The notes below the pieces were generated by a model. It ran no database searches and was not told the origin of the DNA. It saw only the letters and a program-made list of their open reading frames with translations. From Crossiella cryophila (lineage in GTDB: Bacteria; Actinomycetota; Actinomycetes; Mycobacteriales; Pseudonocardiaceae), in the NCBI RefSeq assembly GCF_014204915.1, contig NZ_JACHMH010000001.1, positions 2,046,001 to 2,110,000 on the forward strand: a stretch of 64,000 nucleotides of DNA. The letters are read 5' to 3'. Below, piece after piece: positions 32,759 to 40,649 of the stretch. Within the stretch, counting starts at the first letter, position 1, and every line of letters begins with the position of its first letter. Made by a program: the position numbers and the translations under genes.

Positions 32759-34108
32759 GTGCGAGACCTGTCCGGCATCGTCAAGGCGTACGACGTTCGC
32801 GGGTTGGTGGGCGAACAGCTCGACACCGACGTGGTCCGCGACCTCGGCGCGGCATTCGCCCGGCTCGTCGGCGGCCCGGCCGTGGTCATCGGCCACGACA
32901 TGCGCGACTCGTCCCCCGGCTTCGCCGCGGCCTTCGCCGAGGGCGTCAACGCCCAGGGCGTCGACGCCGTCTCCATCGGCCTGGCCAGCACGGACATGCT
33001 CTACTTCGCCTCCGGCAAGCTGAACCTGCCCGGCGCGATGTTCACCGCCAGCCACAACCCGGCCGCCTACAACGGCATCAAGCTGTGCCGCGCCGGCGCC
33101 GCGCCGGTGGGCCAGGACAGCGGGCTGACCGAGATCCGCGAGATGGTCGAGCAGGGCGTGCCCGAGTTCCTCGGCGCCCGCGGCTCGCTCTCCGAGCGCA
33201 CCCTGCTGGTGGAGTACGCCGCCTACCTGCGTGACCTGGTCGACCTCTCCGGCATCCGGCCGCTGAAGATCGCGGTGGACGCGGGCAACGGCATGGGCGG
33301 CTACACCGTGCCCGAGGTGTTCAACGGCCTGCCCATCGAGGTGGTGCCGATGTACTTCGAGCTGGACGGCAACTTCCCCAACCACGAGGCCAACCCGCTG
33401 GACCCGAAGAACATCGTGGACCTGCAGGCCAAGGTGCGCGAGATCGGCGCGGACGCGGGCATCGCCTTCGACGGCGACGCCGACCGCTGCTTCGTGGTCG
33501 ACGCCAACGGCGACCCGGTGTCCCCGAGCGCGATCACCGCGCTGGTCGCCGTGCGCGAGCTGGCCAAGGAGCCGGGCGGCACGATCATCCACAACCTGAT
33601 CACCTCCAAGGGTGTGCCGGAGATCGTGGCCGAGCACGGCGGCAAGCCGGTGCGGACCAGGGTCGGGCACTCCTTCATCAAGCAGACGATGGCCGAGACC
33701 GGCGCCATCTTCGGCGGCGAGCACTCCGCGCACTACTACTTCAGGGATTTCTGGCGTGCCGACACCGGCATGCTGGCAGCCATGCACGTGCTGGCCGCAC
33801 TCGGGGAGCAGGACAAGCCGCTCGCCGAGATCACCAGGGAGTTCGCCCGCTACGCCGCGTCCGGTGAGATCAACTCCACCGTGGACGACCAGGCTGGCAG
33901 GCTGGCCGCGATCAAGGCCGCGTACGGCGGCCGCGACGGGGTCACCCTGGACGAGCTGGACGGGCTGACCATCGAGCTGCCGGACGGGGCCTGGTTCAAC
34001 CTGCGGGCCTCCAACACCGAGCCGCTGCTGCGACTGAACATCGAGGCCAAGGACGCCGAGGCCGTCGCCGCGTTGCGCGACGAGGTCCTGGCGATCGTCC
34101 GCGGCTGA
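32759..34108 (+). CDS. manB: Phosphomannomutase/phosphoglucomutase
   Basis: 449 residues, alpha-D-phosphohexomutase family. It interconverts mannose-6-phosphate and mannose-1-phosphate for GDP-mannose synthesis. FTASHNPAAYNGIK holds the phosphoserine, FDGDADRCF the metal loop, GGEHSAHYYF the sugar-specificity loop, and LRASNTEPLLRLNIEA the phosphate-binding loop. GTG 32759 follows CAGGAG. It heads a run with Trm112-like, SIS and manA genes. Gene name follows synteny with Rv3257c. Confidence 0.94.
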   Translation: MRDLSGIVKAYDVRGLVGEQLDTDVVRDLGAAFARLVGGPAVVIGHDMRDSSPGFAAAFAEGVNAQGVDAVSIGLASTDMLYFASGKLNLPGAMFTASHNPAAYNGIKLCRAGAAPVGQDSGLTEIREMVEQGVPEFLGARGSLSERTLLVEYAAYLRDLVDLSGIRPLKIAVDAGNGMGGYTVPEVFNGLPIEVVPMYFELDGNFPNHEANPLDPKNIVDLQAKVREIGADAGIAFDGDADRCFVVDANGDPVSPSAITALVAVRELAKEPGGTIIHNLITSKGVPEIVAEHGGKPVRTRVGHSFIKQTMAETGAIFGGEHSAHYYFRDFWRADTGMLAAMHVLAALGEQDKPLAEITREFARYAASGEINSTVDDQAGRLAAIKAAYGGRDGVTLDELDGLTIELPDGAWFNLRASNTEPLLRLNIEAKDAEAVAALRDEVLAIVRG

Positions 34109-34122
34109 GGAGGGAAACAGAG

Positions 34123-34350
34123 GTGAGCACCGTGTCCGTGCAGCTTGACCCGGACCTGCTGGAGATCCTGGCCTGCCCGTGCCCCGCGCACGGCAAGCTG
34201 ACCCCCGGCACGCCCGAAAACGCCGAGGCCGACTACCTGACCTGCACCGCCTGCGCCCGCCGGTTCCCGGTGCGCGACGGCATCCCGGTGCTCCTGCTCG
34301 ACGAAGCCGAGGGCGGCCCCGCCGCCGACGGGCCGTCCGCCGCCGGGTGA
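34123..34350 (+). CDS. Trm112 family small protein
   Basis: 75 residues. Zinc-ribbon-like: CPCPAHG and CTACARRFPVRDGIPVLL, the last matching the Trm112 family end. In bacteria these small proteins are often linked to envelope sugar genes or act as partners of methyltransferases. GTG 34123 follows GAGGGAAACAG. Its stop overlaps the next start (GTGA). Partner not known. Confidence 0.85.
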   Translation: MSTVSVQLDPDLLEILACPCPAHGKLTPGTPENAEADYLTCTACARRFPVRDGIPVLLLDEAEGGPAADGPSAAG

Positions 34351-35438
34351 CCCTGGTGCTCGACGACGTCCTGCTCGACGATCCGGCCCGGCTCGCCGAG
34401 GCCGACACCGGAGGGCTGCTGCGGGCGGCCGCCTCGGCGGGCGCCCAGATGCGCTCGACCGTGGAGGCCGCGCGCGAATTCGGCCTGGACCGCCTCGCCG
34501 AGGATCGGCCGAGGGCGCTGGTGCTCCTCACCAGGCCCGGGGTCGGCCCGGCCGCGGCGGAGCTGCTGGCCGCCCTGCTCGGCCCGGCCTGCCCGGTGCC
34601 GGTGGTGGTCACCGACGTGGTGCCCACCTGGATCGGCGCGCTCGACGTGGTGATCGCGCACGCCGACGATCCCGGTGACCCGGTGCTGGCCGAGTCCCTC
34701 GACCGCGCCGCTCGCCGTGGCGCGCGCATCGTGCTCACCGCGCCCGAGGACGGCCCGGTGGCGGCGGCCGCCGCCGGCCAGGCGCTGCTGCTGCCGCCGC
34801 GGGTGCACGTGCCGCACGGCCTTGGCATGGCCCGCGCGCTGGCCGCCGGACTGCTCGCGGTCAACCAGCTCGGCCTGCTGCGCACCGACGTCGGCCAGAT
34901 CGCCGACGAGCTGGACCGGGAGGCCGAACGCGACCACCCGATGCACGAGTCCTTCGTCAACCCGGCCAAGGCGCTCGCGCTGCGGCTGGCCGACCGGACC
35001 CCGCTGCTGTGGGGCCTGGACCACGCGGCGACCGCGGTCGCCGCACACGCCGCGCAGTCCCTGGCCACCTTCTCCGGGGTGGTCTCCGATGTGGCCGGGT
35101 ACCCCCAGGCCGTGCTCCGGCCCGCGCTGCACCGCGCGGCCGTGCAGGCCACCTCCGGACACGACCTGTTCGCCGACCCGGACGACCTGACCGCCGGGCC
35201 GACCCCGCGGGTGCTGCTGCTCGCGGTCCGCCGCGGCCCGATCGCCGAGGCCACCCGCCGGGCCGCCGAGGACACCCTCCCCGGCGCCGACCTGGTGGCC
35301 CCCGCGGACGAGGTCACCGGCGACGAAGCTCTGTGCGCCGCGCTGCTCGCGGTGCGCTTCGATCTGGCCGCCCTGTACCTGGGGCTGGCCGCCGGCACGC
35401 TGGGCGGGCCGGGAGTGGTGTCGCCGGTCATCGCCTGA
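34347..35438 (+). CDS. SIS-domain (phosphosugar isomerase-like) protein, Rv3256c-like
   Basis: 363 residues. Two sugar-isomerase-like halves: ALVLLTRPGVGPAAAELLAALL and VVVTDVVPTWIGALDVVIAHADDPGDP in the first, and the helical MHESFVNPAKALALRLADRTP region in the second. Family members bind sugar phosphates; the place between manB and manA fits mannose metabolism. GTG 34347 overlaps the Trm112 stop. Catalytic residues cannot be identified with confidence, so a regulatory role is possible. Confidence 0.82.
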   Translation: MTLVLDDVLLDDPARLAEADTGGLLRAAASAGAQMRSTVEAAREFGLDRLAEDRPRALVLLTRPGVGPAAAELLAALLGPACPVPVVVTDVVPTWIGALDVVIAHADDPGDPVLAESLDRAARRGARIVLTAPEDGPVAAAAAGQALLLPPRVHVPHGLGMARALAAGLLAVNQLGLLRTDVGQIADELDREAERDHPMHESFVNPAKALALRLADRTPLLWGLDHAATAVAAHAAQSLATFSGVVSDVAGYPQAVLRPALHRAAVQATSGHDLFADPDDLTAGPTPRVLLLAVRRGPIAEATRRAAEDTLPGADLVAPADEVTGDEALCAALLAVRFDLAALYLGLAAGTLGGPGVVSPVIA

Positions 35439-35479
35439 GTGCGGGCCGCGAGACCAAAACCAGGAAGCGAGAAGGAACA

Positions 35480-36715
35480 GTGGACCTGCTGCGCAACGCG
35501 GTGCGGCCCTACGCGTGGGGCTCGCGCACCGTGATCGCCGAACTGCTCGGGCGCGAGGTCCCGGCCCCGCACCCGGAAGCCGAGCTGTGGATGGGCGCCC
35601 ACCCCGGCGACCCCTCCACGCTCCTGGGCGCGGACGGCGCGGAGACCTCGCTGCTGGCCGCGATCAACGCCGAACCCGAGTTCCACCTTGGCCCGGCCTG
35701 CGCCCGGCGCTGGGACAACCGATTGCCCTTCCTGCTCAAGGTGCTCGCCGCGGAGGAACCGCTGAGCATCCAGGCGCACCCCTCGGCCGCCCAGGCCGCC
35801 GAGGGCTACGCCAAGGAAGAAGCGGCAGGCATCGCCAGGGACGCGGGCAACCGCAACTACCCGGACCCGACCGCCAAGCCCGAACTGATCTGCGCGCTCT
35901 CGGAGTTCCACGCGCTGGCCGGATTCCGGGCCGCTGACAAGACCGTCGCGCTGCTGGCCGCGCTGGACGTGCCCGAGCTGGCCGGACACGCCCAGCTGCT
36001 GGCCGCCGACCCCGGCCCGGACGGCCTGCGCGCGCTGTTCACCACCTGGATCACCCTGCCCCAGGTCGCGCTGGAAGGACTGCTGCCGCCACTGCTGGAC
36101 GCCTGCGTCCGGCACCTGCGCGCGCACGGCGAGTTCAGCCTGGAATGCCGCACCGTGCTGGAACTGGGCGAACGCCACCCCGGCGACGCGGGCGTGCTGG
36201 CCGCGCTGCTGATGAACCGGCTGGTGCTGCAACCAGGCGAGGCCATCCACCTGCCGGCCGGCAACCTGCACGCCTACCTGCACGGCACCGGCGTGGAGAT
36301 CCTGGCCAACTCCGACAACATCCTGCGCGGCGGCCTCACCCCCAAGCACGTGGACGTGCCCGAACTGCTGCGGGTGCTGGACTTCTCCTGCGGGGACATG
36401 CCGGTGCTGCGCGGCGAGCAGGTCAGCCGCCACCTGACCGCCTACCCGACGCCCGCACCCGAGTTCGAGTTGTCCAGAGTGGACATCCCGGCGGGCGCCG
36501 AGGCGACCGAGGAGGTGCTGCTGCCCAGCGACGGTCCGCAGATCCTCATCTGCACCAGCGGGAAAGCCCTGCTCACCGCCGAGGACGGCACCCGGCTGGA
36601 ACTGCCCCGCGGCACCTCGGCCTGGCTGGCCGCCGGTGACCCGAAAACCCGGATCTCCAGTGCCGGGGACGCGGATCTGCAGGTCTTCCGCGCGACCGCG
36701 GGGATGGACGGCTAG
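35480..36715 (+). CDS. manA: Mannose-6-phosphate isomerase, class I
   Basis: 411 residues. It converts fructose-6-phosphate to mannose-6-phosphate, the entry to GDP-mannose. Zinc and substrate motifs are clear: LSIQAHPSAAQAAEGYAKE, NYPDPTAKPELICAL and the later AIHLPAGNLHAYLHGTGVEI, with SDNILRGGLTPKHVDV after it. GTG 35480 follows GAAGGAAC. The frame is open far upstream only because of GC bias. Fourth gene of the manB-Trm112-SIS-manA operon, 41 bp after the SIS gene. Confidence 0.94.
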   Translation: MDLLRNAVRPYAWGSRTVIAELLGREVPAPHPEAELWMGAHPGDPSTLLGADGAETSLLAAINAEPEFHLGPACARRWDNRLPFLLKVLAAEEPLSIQAHPSAAQAAEGYAKEEAAGIARDAGNRNYPDPTAKPELICALSEFHALAGFRAADKTVALLAALDVPELAGHAQLLAADPGPDGLRALFTTWITLPQVALEGLLPPLLDACVRHLRAHGEFSLECRTVLELGERHPGDAGVLAALLMNRLVLQPGEAIHLPAGNLHAYLHGTGVEILANSDNILRGGLTPKHVDVPELLRVLDFSCGDMPVLRGEQVSRHLTAYPTPAPEFELSRVDIPAGAEATEEVLLPSDGPQILICTSGKALLTAEDGTRLELPRGTSAWLAAGDPKTRISSAGDADLQVFRATAGMDG

Positions 36716-36773
36716 TCTCCCTCCCGACCATCCGGGGCAGGACAATCCGGACACGTACGCATGAGGAGTACTT

Positions 36774-37703
36774 GTGGCAGCAGGGGGCGGCACCAAGGCG
36801 ATCGTGGCGGCATTGGTCGCCAACGCGGGGATCGCGGTAGCGAAGTTCGTCGGCTTCGCCATCACCGGCTCGTCCTCGATGCTCGCCGAAGGCGTGCACT
36901 CGGTGGCCGACACCTCCAACCAGGCGCTGCTGCTGGTCGGGCAGAAGACGGCGGCACGCAAGCCAACCGAATCGCACCCGTTCGGCTACGGCCGGGACCG
37001 GTACTTCTACTCCTTCGTGGTGGCACTGCTGCTGTTCACCCTCGGCTCGGCGTTCGCGCTGTACGAGGGCATCCACAAGCTGGAGGCCCCGGAAGGGCTG
37101 ACCTCGCCGCTGGTCGCGGTGGGCATCCTGGTGGTGGCGATCCTGCTGGAGAGCTGGAGCTTCCACACCGCGATCCAGGAGTCCAAGAAGATCAAGGGTG
37201 ACGCCACCTGGTGGCAGTTCATCCGCAACGCCAAGACCCCGGAACTGCCGGTGGTGCTGCTGGAGGACCTCGGCGCGCTGGTCGGCCTGGTGCTCGCACT
37301 CGGCGGCGTCGGCATGACCGTGCTCACCGGCGACCCGATCTGGGACGCCATCGGCACCCTGTGCATCGGCGTGCTGCTCGGCGTGATCGCGATCACGCTG
37401 ATCATCGAGACCAAGAGCCTGCTCATCGGCGAGGGCGCCAACCCGGACGTGCTCGCGGTGATCGTGGACGAGCTGTCCACCGCCACCGTGGACCACGTCA
37501 TCCACATCCGCACCCAGTACATCGGCCCGGACGAGCTGCTGGTCGCGGCCAAGATCGCGCTGCTGCCCAACCTCACCGTTGCCGAGGTCGCCCAGGCGAT
37601 CAACGACGCCGAGGCCAGGGTGCGGGCCAAGGTGCCGGAGGCCCGGCTGATGTACCTCGAACCCGATCTCGATCACGCGGCCAAGGCCAAAGCCAAGGCA
37701 TAA
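36774..37703 (+). CDS. Cation diffusion facilitator family transporter
   Basis: 309 residues. CDF proteins export divalent metals in exchange for protons. Helix 2 carries the metal site SMLAEGVHSVADTSNQ (His and Asp), and helix 5 LVVLLEDLGALVGL-type sequence has ED in place of the usual HxxxD. ESHPFGYGRDRYFYSF is the conserved loop between helices 2 and 3. The C-terminal cytoplasmic domain (about 220-300) includes VDHVIHIRTQYIG. GTG 36774 follows GAGGAG. Metal unknown. Ends before a strong terminator. Confidence 0.88.
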   Translation: MAAGGGTKAIVAALVANAGIAVAKFVGFAITGSSSMLAEGVHSVADTSNQALLLVGQKTAARKPTESHPFGYGRDRYFYSFVVALLLFTLGSAFALYEGIHKLEAPEGLTSPLVAVGILVVAILLESWSFHTAIQESKKIKGDATWWQFIRNAKTPELPVVLLEDLGALVGLVLALGGVGMTVLTGDPIWDAIGTLCIGVLLGVIAITLIIETKSLLIGEGANPDVLAVIVDELSTATVDHVIHIRTQYIGPDELLVAAKIALLPNLTVAEVAQAINDAEARVRAKVPEARLMYLEPDLDHAAKAKAKA

Positions 37704-37718
37704 GCACCCCGCATGTCC

Positions 37719-37757
37719 GCATCGCCCCAGGGCTCACCTGGGGCGATGCGTCGTTTT
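37719..37757 (+). terminator. Rho-independent terminator after the CDF gene
   Basis: A perfect 13-bp stem GCATCGCCCCAGG / CCTGGGGCGATGC with a 5-nt loop is followed by GTCGTTTTG. It is the most canonical terminator in the window and closes the mannose/CDF block. Confidence 0.88.
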
Positions 37758-37907
37758 GTGCAGAGTCACCCATACGGGCATTTCGACTTTGTAGATGACT
37801 GGCGGAAACCGTCATACGTCCGCCGGTAGGGTGAGCGCCGCCCACGACAGTGTTGTCCGGGCTGCCCTCACGGGCACAGGCGGGAGAACTTTTTCAGGAG
37901 GTTGGGC

Positions 37908-39443
37908 GTGCCAGGCAGTGGCTTGTGGCGCACTAAGGGCGTTGAGCAGTCGATCGCCGACACCGATGAGCCGGACACCAAGCTCAGGAAGGATCTGAAC
38001 GCCTGGGACCTCACGGTCTTCGGGGTCGCGGTGGTGATCGGCGCGGGCATCTTCACCCTGGCCGCGCGAACCTCCGGTGACATCGCGGGCCCAGGTGTGA
38101 CGATCTCCTTCGTGCTCGCCGCGATCACCTGCGGCCTGGCCGCGCTGTGTTACGCCGAGTTCGCCTCCACCGTGCCGGTGGCAGGCAGCGCGTACACCTT
38201 CTCCTACGCCACCTTCGGCGAGTTCATCGCCTGGATCCTCGGCTGGGACCTGATCCTGGAGTTCGCGCTGGCCGCCGCGGTGGTCGGCAAGGGCTGGTCG
38301 TCCTACCTGCAGAACGTGCTGGAGATCGCCGGGATCAAGGCGGCCACCACGATTTCCCTCGGCGGGCTGGACTTCGACTGGGGCGCGGTGCTCGTGGTCG
38401 GGGCGCTGACCGTGCTGCTGGCCGTGGGCACCAAGCTGTCCTCCAGGGTCAGCCTGGTGATCACCGCGATCAAGGTCGCGGTGGTGCTGCTGGTGATCCT
38501 GGTCGGCTTCTTCTACATCAACACCGCCAACTACACCCCGTTCATCCCGCCGGCCGCCGAGGCCGGATCCGTGGCGCACGCCGCGGGCGGGCTGGACCAG
38601 TCGCTGTTCTCGCTGATCTTCGGCGGTTCGAGCAGCACCTACGGCCTCTTCGGCGTCTTCGCCGCGGCCAGCATCGTCTTCTTCGCCTTCATCGGCTTCG
38701 ACATCGTGGCCACCACCGCGGAGGAGACCCGCAACCCGCAGCGCGACGTGCCGCGCGGCATCCTCGGCTCGCTGGCCGTGGTGACCGTGCTCTACATCGC
38801 GGTGTCCCTGGTGGTCACCGGCATGCGCCCGTACACCGCGCTGGCCACCAAGGTCGGCCCGGACGGCAAACCGGTCCGCTCCACGCTGGCCTCGGCCTTC
38901 GCCGACGTCGGCGTGACCTGGGCGGCCAGCATCATCGCCGTCGGCGCGCTGGCCGGTCTGACCACCGTGGTCATGGTGCTGCTGCTCGGCCAGAGCCGGG
39001 TGCTCTTCGCCATGTCCAGGGACGGCCTGGTCCCGCAGGGCCTGGCCAAGACCGGCAAGCACGGCACCCCGGTGCGCGCCACCCTCTTCGTCGGTGGCGT
39101 GGTCGCCATCGCGGCCGGCTTCTTCGACGCGGGCCGGCTGGAGGAGATGGTCAACGTCGGCACGCTGTTCGCCTTCGCGCTGGTCTCCGCCGGTGTGCTG
39201 GTGCTGCGCAAGACCCGGCCCGACCTCAAGCGCGGCTTCCGCACCCCGTGGGTGCCGTTCGTGCCGATCGTGGCCATCCTGGCCTGCCTGTGGCTGATGC
39301 TGAACCTCACCGCCCTGACCTGGGTCCGGTTCGGCATCTGGATGCTGCTCGGCGTGGTCGTGTACTTCGCCTACGGCAAGCACAAGTCCGTGCTGGCCCG
39401 GCGTGAGCGCGAGGCCGCCACCGCCCCGGTCGGCAAGGAGTAG
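37908..39443 (+). CDS. APC family amino acid permease (Rv3253c-like)
   Basis: 511 residues, about 12 membrane helices. The N-terminal helix 1 reads VFGVAVVIGAGIFTL, the broken helix that binds substrate in APC carriers; helix 2 YAEFASTVPVAGSAYTFSY follows. FIGFDIVATTAEETRNPQRD is the conserved loop of cationic amino acid transporters. GTG 37908 is preferred over TTG 37902 because GGAGG ends 6 nt before it. Substrate unknown. Synteny with Rv3253c supports the identity. Confidence 0.9.
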   Translation: MPGSGLWRTKGVEQSIADTDEPDTKLRKDLNAWDLTVFGVAVVIGAGIFTLAARTSGDIAGPGVTISFVLAAITCGLAALCYAEFASTVPVAGSAYTFSYATFGEFIAWILGWDLILEFALAAAVVGKGWSSYLQNVLEIAGIKAATTISLGGLDFDWGAVLVVGALTVLLAVGTKLSSRVSLVITAIKVAVVLLVILVGFFYINTANYTPFIPPAAEAGSVAHAAGGLDQSLFSLIFGGSSSTYGLFGVFAAASIVFFAFIGFDIVATTAEETRNPQRDVPRGILGSLAVVTVLYIAVSLVVTGMRPYTALATKVGPDGKPVRSTLASAFADVGVTWAASIIAVGALAGLTTVVMVLLLGQSRVLFAMSRDGLVPQGLAKTGKHGTPVRATLFVGGVVAIAAGFFDAGRLEEMVNVGTLFAFALVSAGVLVLRKTRPDLKRGFRTPWVPFVPIVAILACLWLMLNLTALTWVRFGIWMLLGVVVYFAYGKHKSVLARREREAATAPVGKE

Positions 39444-39444
39444 C

Positions 39445-40080
39445 TCAGTCCCGCAGGCCGAGGAGGTCGCTGGCCGCACACCAGTCGGCGACCTCCTCGG
39501 CCAGCTCGGCCTCGCTCCGCCCCGCGACCTGGAGTTCCAGCACCGGCAGCACCGAACGCGCGGCCAGCTCGCGCAGCTGCTCCTGCTCGCGGAGGAACAC
39601 CGACAGATCGTCGTACTGCGCCGGATTCCCGGACACTTCCAGCCGTTCCGCCCGCGCCGCCGGGAAGGTCGACGGCTCCCGCAGGCAGAGCACCAGCCCG
39701 AAACCCAAGGGCCGCAGCCGGTCCTCGATCCAGCCGAAGTCGAACGGGCGCCCGGCCTGGTGCTGGAAGGCCGCGGTGGACAGGTGGAACCGGTCCACCA
39801 GCCACGAGTAGTACCGCTGCAACTCGAACATCCGCAGCCAGGTCGAGTAGGTCTCCCTGGCCAGCGCGGCCTCGGACTCGTCGAAGTTGATCAGCCCATG
39901 ACCCCAGGGCCGGTTGGTGAACCCGCACCACTCCGCGGAGATCAACGGCGAGTGGTACCGGTACTTGCGCGGCCCGACCAGCCGGGGGTGCTCGTTGAGC
40001 GCGAAGGCCAGCTCGGTCTTCCCGGTGAGCCGGGTGCCCTCCAGGATCAGCTTGGGCGCGAGCTTCGGCGGCGGCCTCAC
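39445..40080 (-). CDS. P-loop protein of unknown function
   Basis: 211 residues. The N-terminus reads PKLILEGTRLTGKTELAFAL, a Walker A loop (GxxxxGKT) of the kind in small kinases such as dTMP kinases. After it, LINFDESEAALARETYS and GFGLVLCLREPSTFPAARAERL fit a P-loop kinase fold, but no LID or nucleobase motif is recognisable. GTG 40080 overlaps the stop of the upstream gene (GTGA), so the two are co-translated. Probably phosphorylates or binds a small molecule; no substrate can be proposed. Confidence 0.75.
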   Translation of the reverse strand: MRPPPKLAPKLILEGTRLTGKTELAFALNEHPRLVGPRKYRYHSPLISAEWCGFTNRPWGHGLINFDESEAALARETYSTWLRMFELQRYYSWLVDRFHLSTAAFQHQAGRPFDFGWIEDRLRPLGFGLVLCLREPSTFPAARAERLEVSGNPAQYDDLSVFLREQEQLRELAARSVLPVLELQVAGRSEAELAEEVADWCAASDLLGLRD

Positions 40081-40619
40081 GCCAGTGCCCGCACGACCGG
40101 GTCGAACTCGATCTCGAAGGCCTTCGGATCCTCCAGCAGCGCCCGCGAGGCCAGCAGATCCGCCGACCCCCGCTGCCAGAAGAATCGCCCCTGCACCGGC
40201 GCCACCGTGATGGTCAGCCCGAACGGCCGCACCGGCCTGCCAAGGCGATCCTCGAAGGAGTTGACGAACTCGGTGATGAACAACCCGCCGTAACGAGGCC
40301 CCTCCAGCCCACCACGCCGGGTGCGTTCCCACACCCGCAACGGTTCCAGCAGTTCCAGCGCGGCCTCGGTGAGCACCGGCCGGTCCCTGGCGTTGCGCCG
40401 CTGCCCGTAGAGCAACTCATCCAGCCAGGCCACCCACTCCCGCTCGGCGGCGGCCCGGTCGATCCGATTCGCCCCGATCACCGGCACCGACGGCTCGACC
40501 AGGGGGAAGGGATCTTCGGGAGCGCTCAGGGCCAGCGCGTCCCGAACGAACAGTGCGCCACTGAGCGCACTGTCCTCGCTGATGGAGACGGTCCACGAGG
40601 GCTGTCCGTGTTCACGCAT
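40077..40619 (-). CDS. Hypothetical protein coupled to the P-loop protein
   Basis: 180 residues, soluble, no recognised family. The middle (DRAAAEREWVAWLDELLYGQ) is helical, and the second half is beta-rich (YGGLFITEFVNSF, FGLTITVAPVQGRFFWQRG). ATG 40619 is used; a GTG codon directly upstream is an alternative. The stop overlaps the start of the P-loop gene, which suggests that the two products interact. Divergent from the MutL-like gene with about 30 bp between starts. Confidence 0.7.
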   Translation of the reverse strand: MREHGQPSWTVSISEDSALSGALFVRDALALSAPEDPFPLVEPSVPVIGANRIDRAAAEREWVAWLDELLYGQRRNARDRPVLTEAALELLEPLRVWERTRRGGLEGPRYGGLFITEFVNSFEDRLGRPVRPFGLTITVAPVQGRFFWQRGSADLLASRALLEDPKAFEIEFDPVVRALA

Positions 40620-40649
40620 CACGATCCAGTGTGCCGGTAGCGTGCCGCC

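Noticed and set aside
32723-36961. 1412-codon open frame on the minus strand over the manB-manA region
   Set aside because: It lies opposite phosphomannomutase, SIS and manA, all with clear motifs; no start signal or family likeness.
36774-37703. CDF protein as a dedicated part of mannose metabolism
   Set aside because: Proximity only; a promoter-sized gap and its own terminator argue for independent function.
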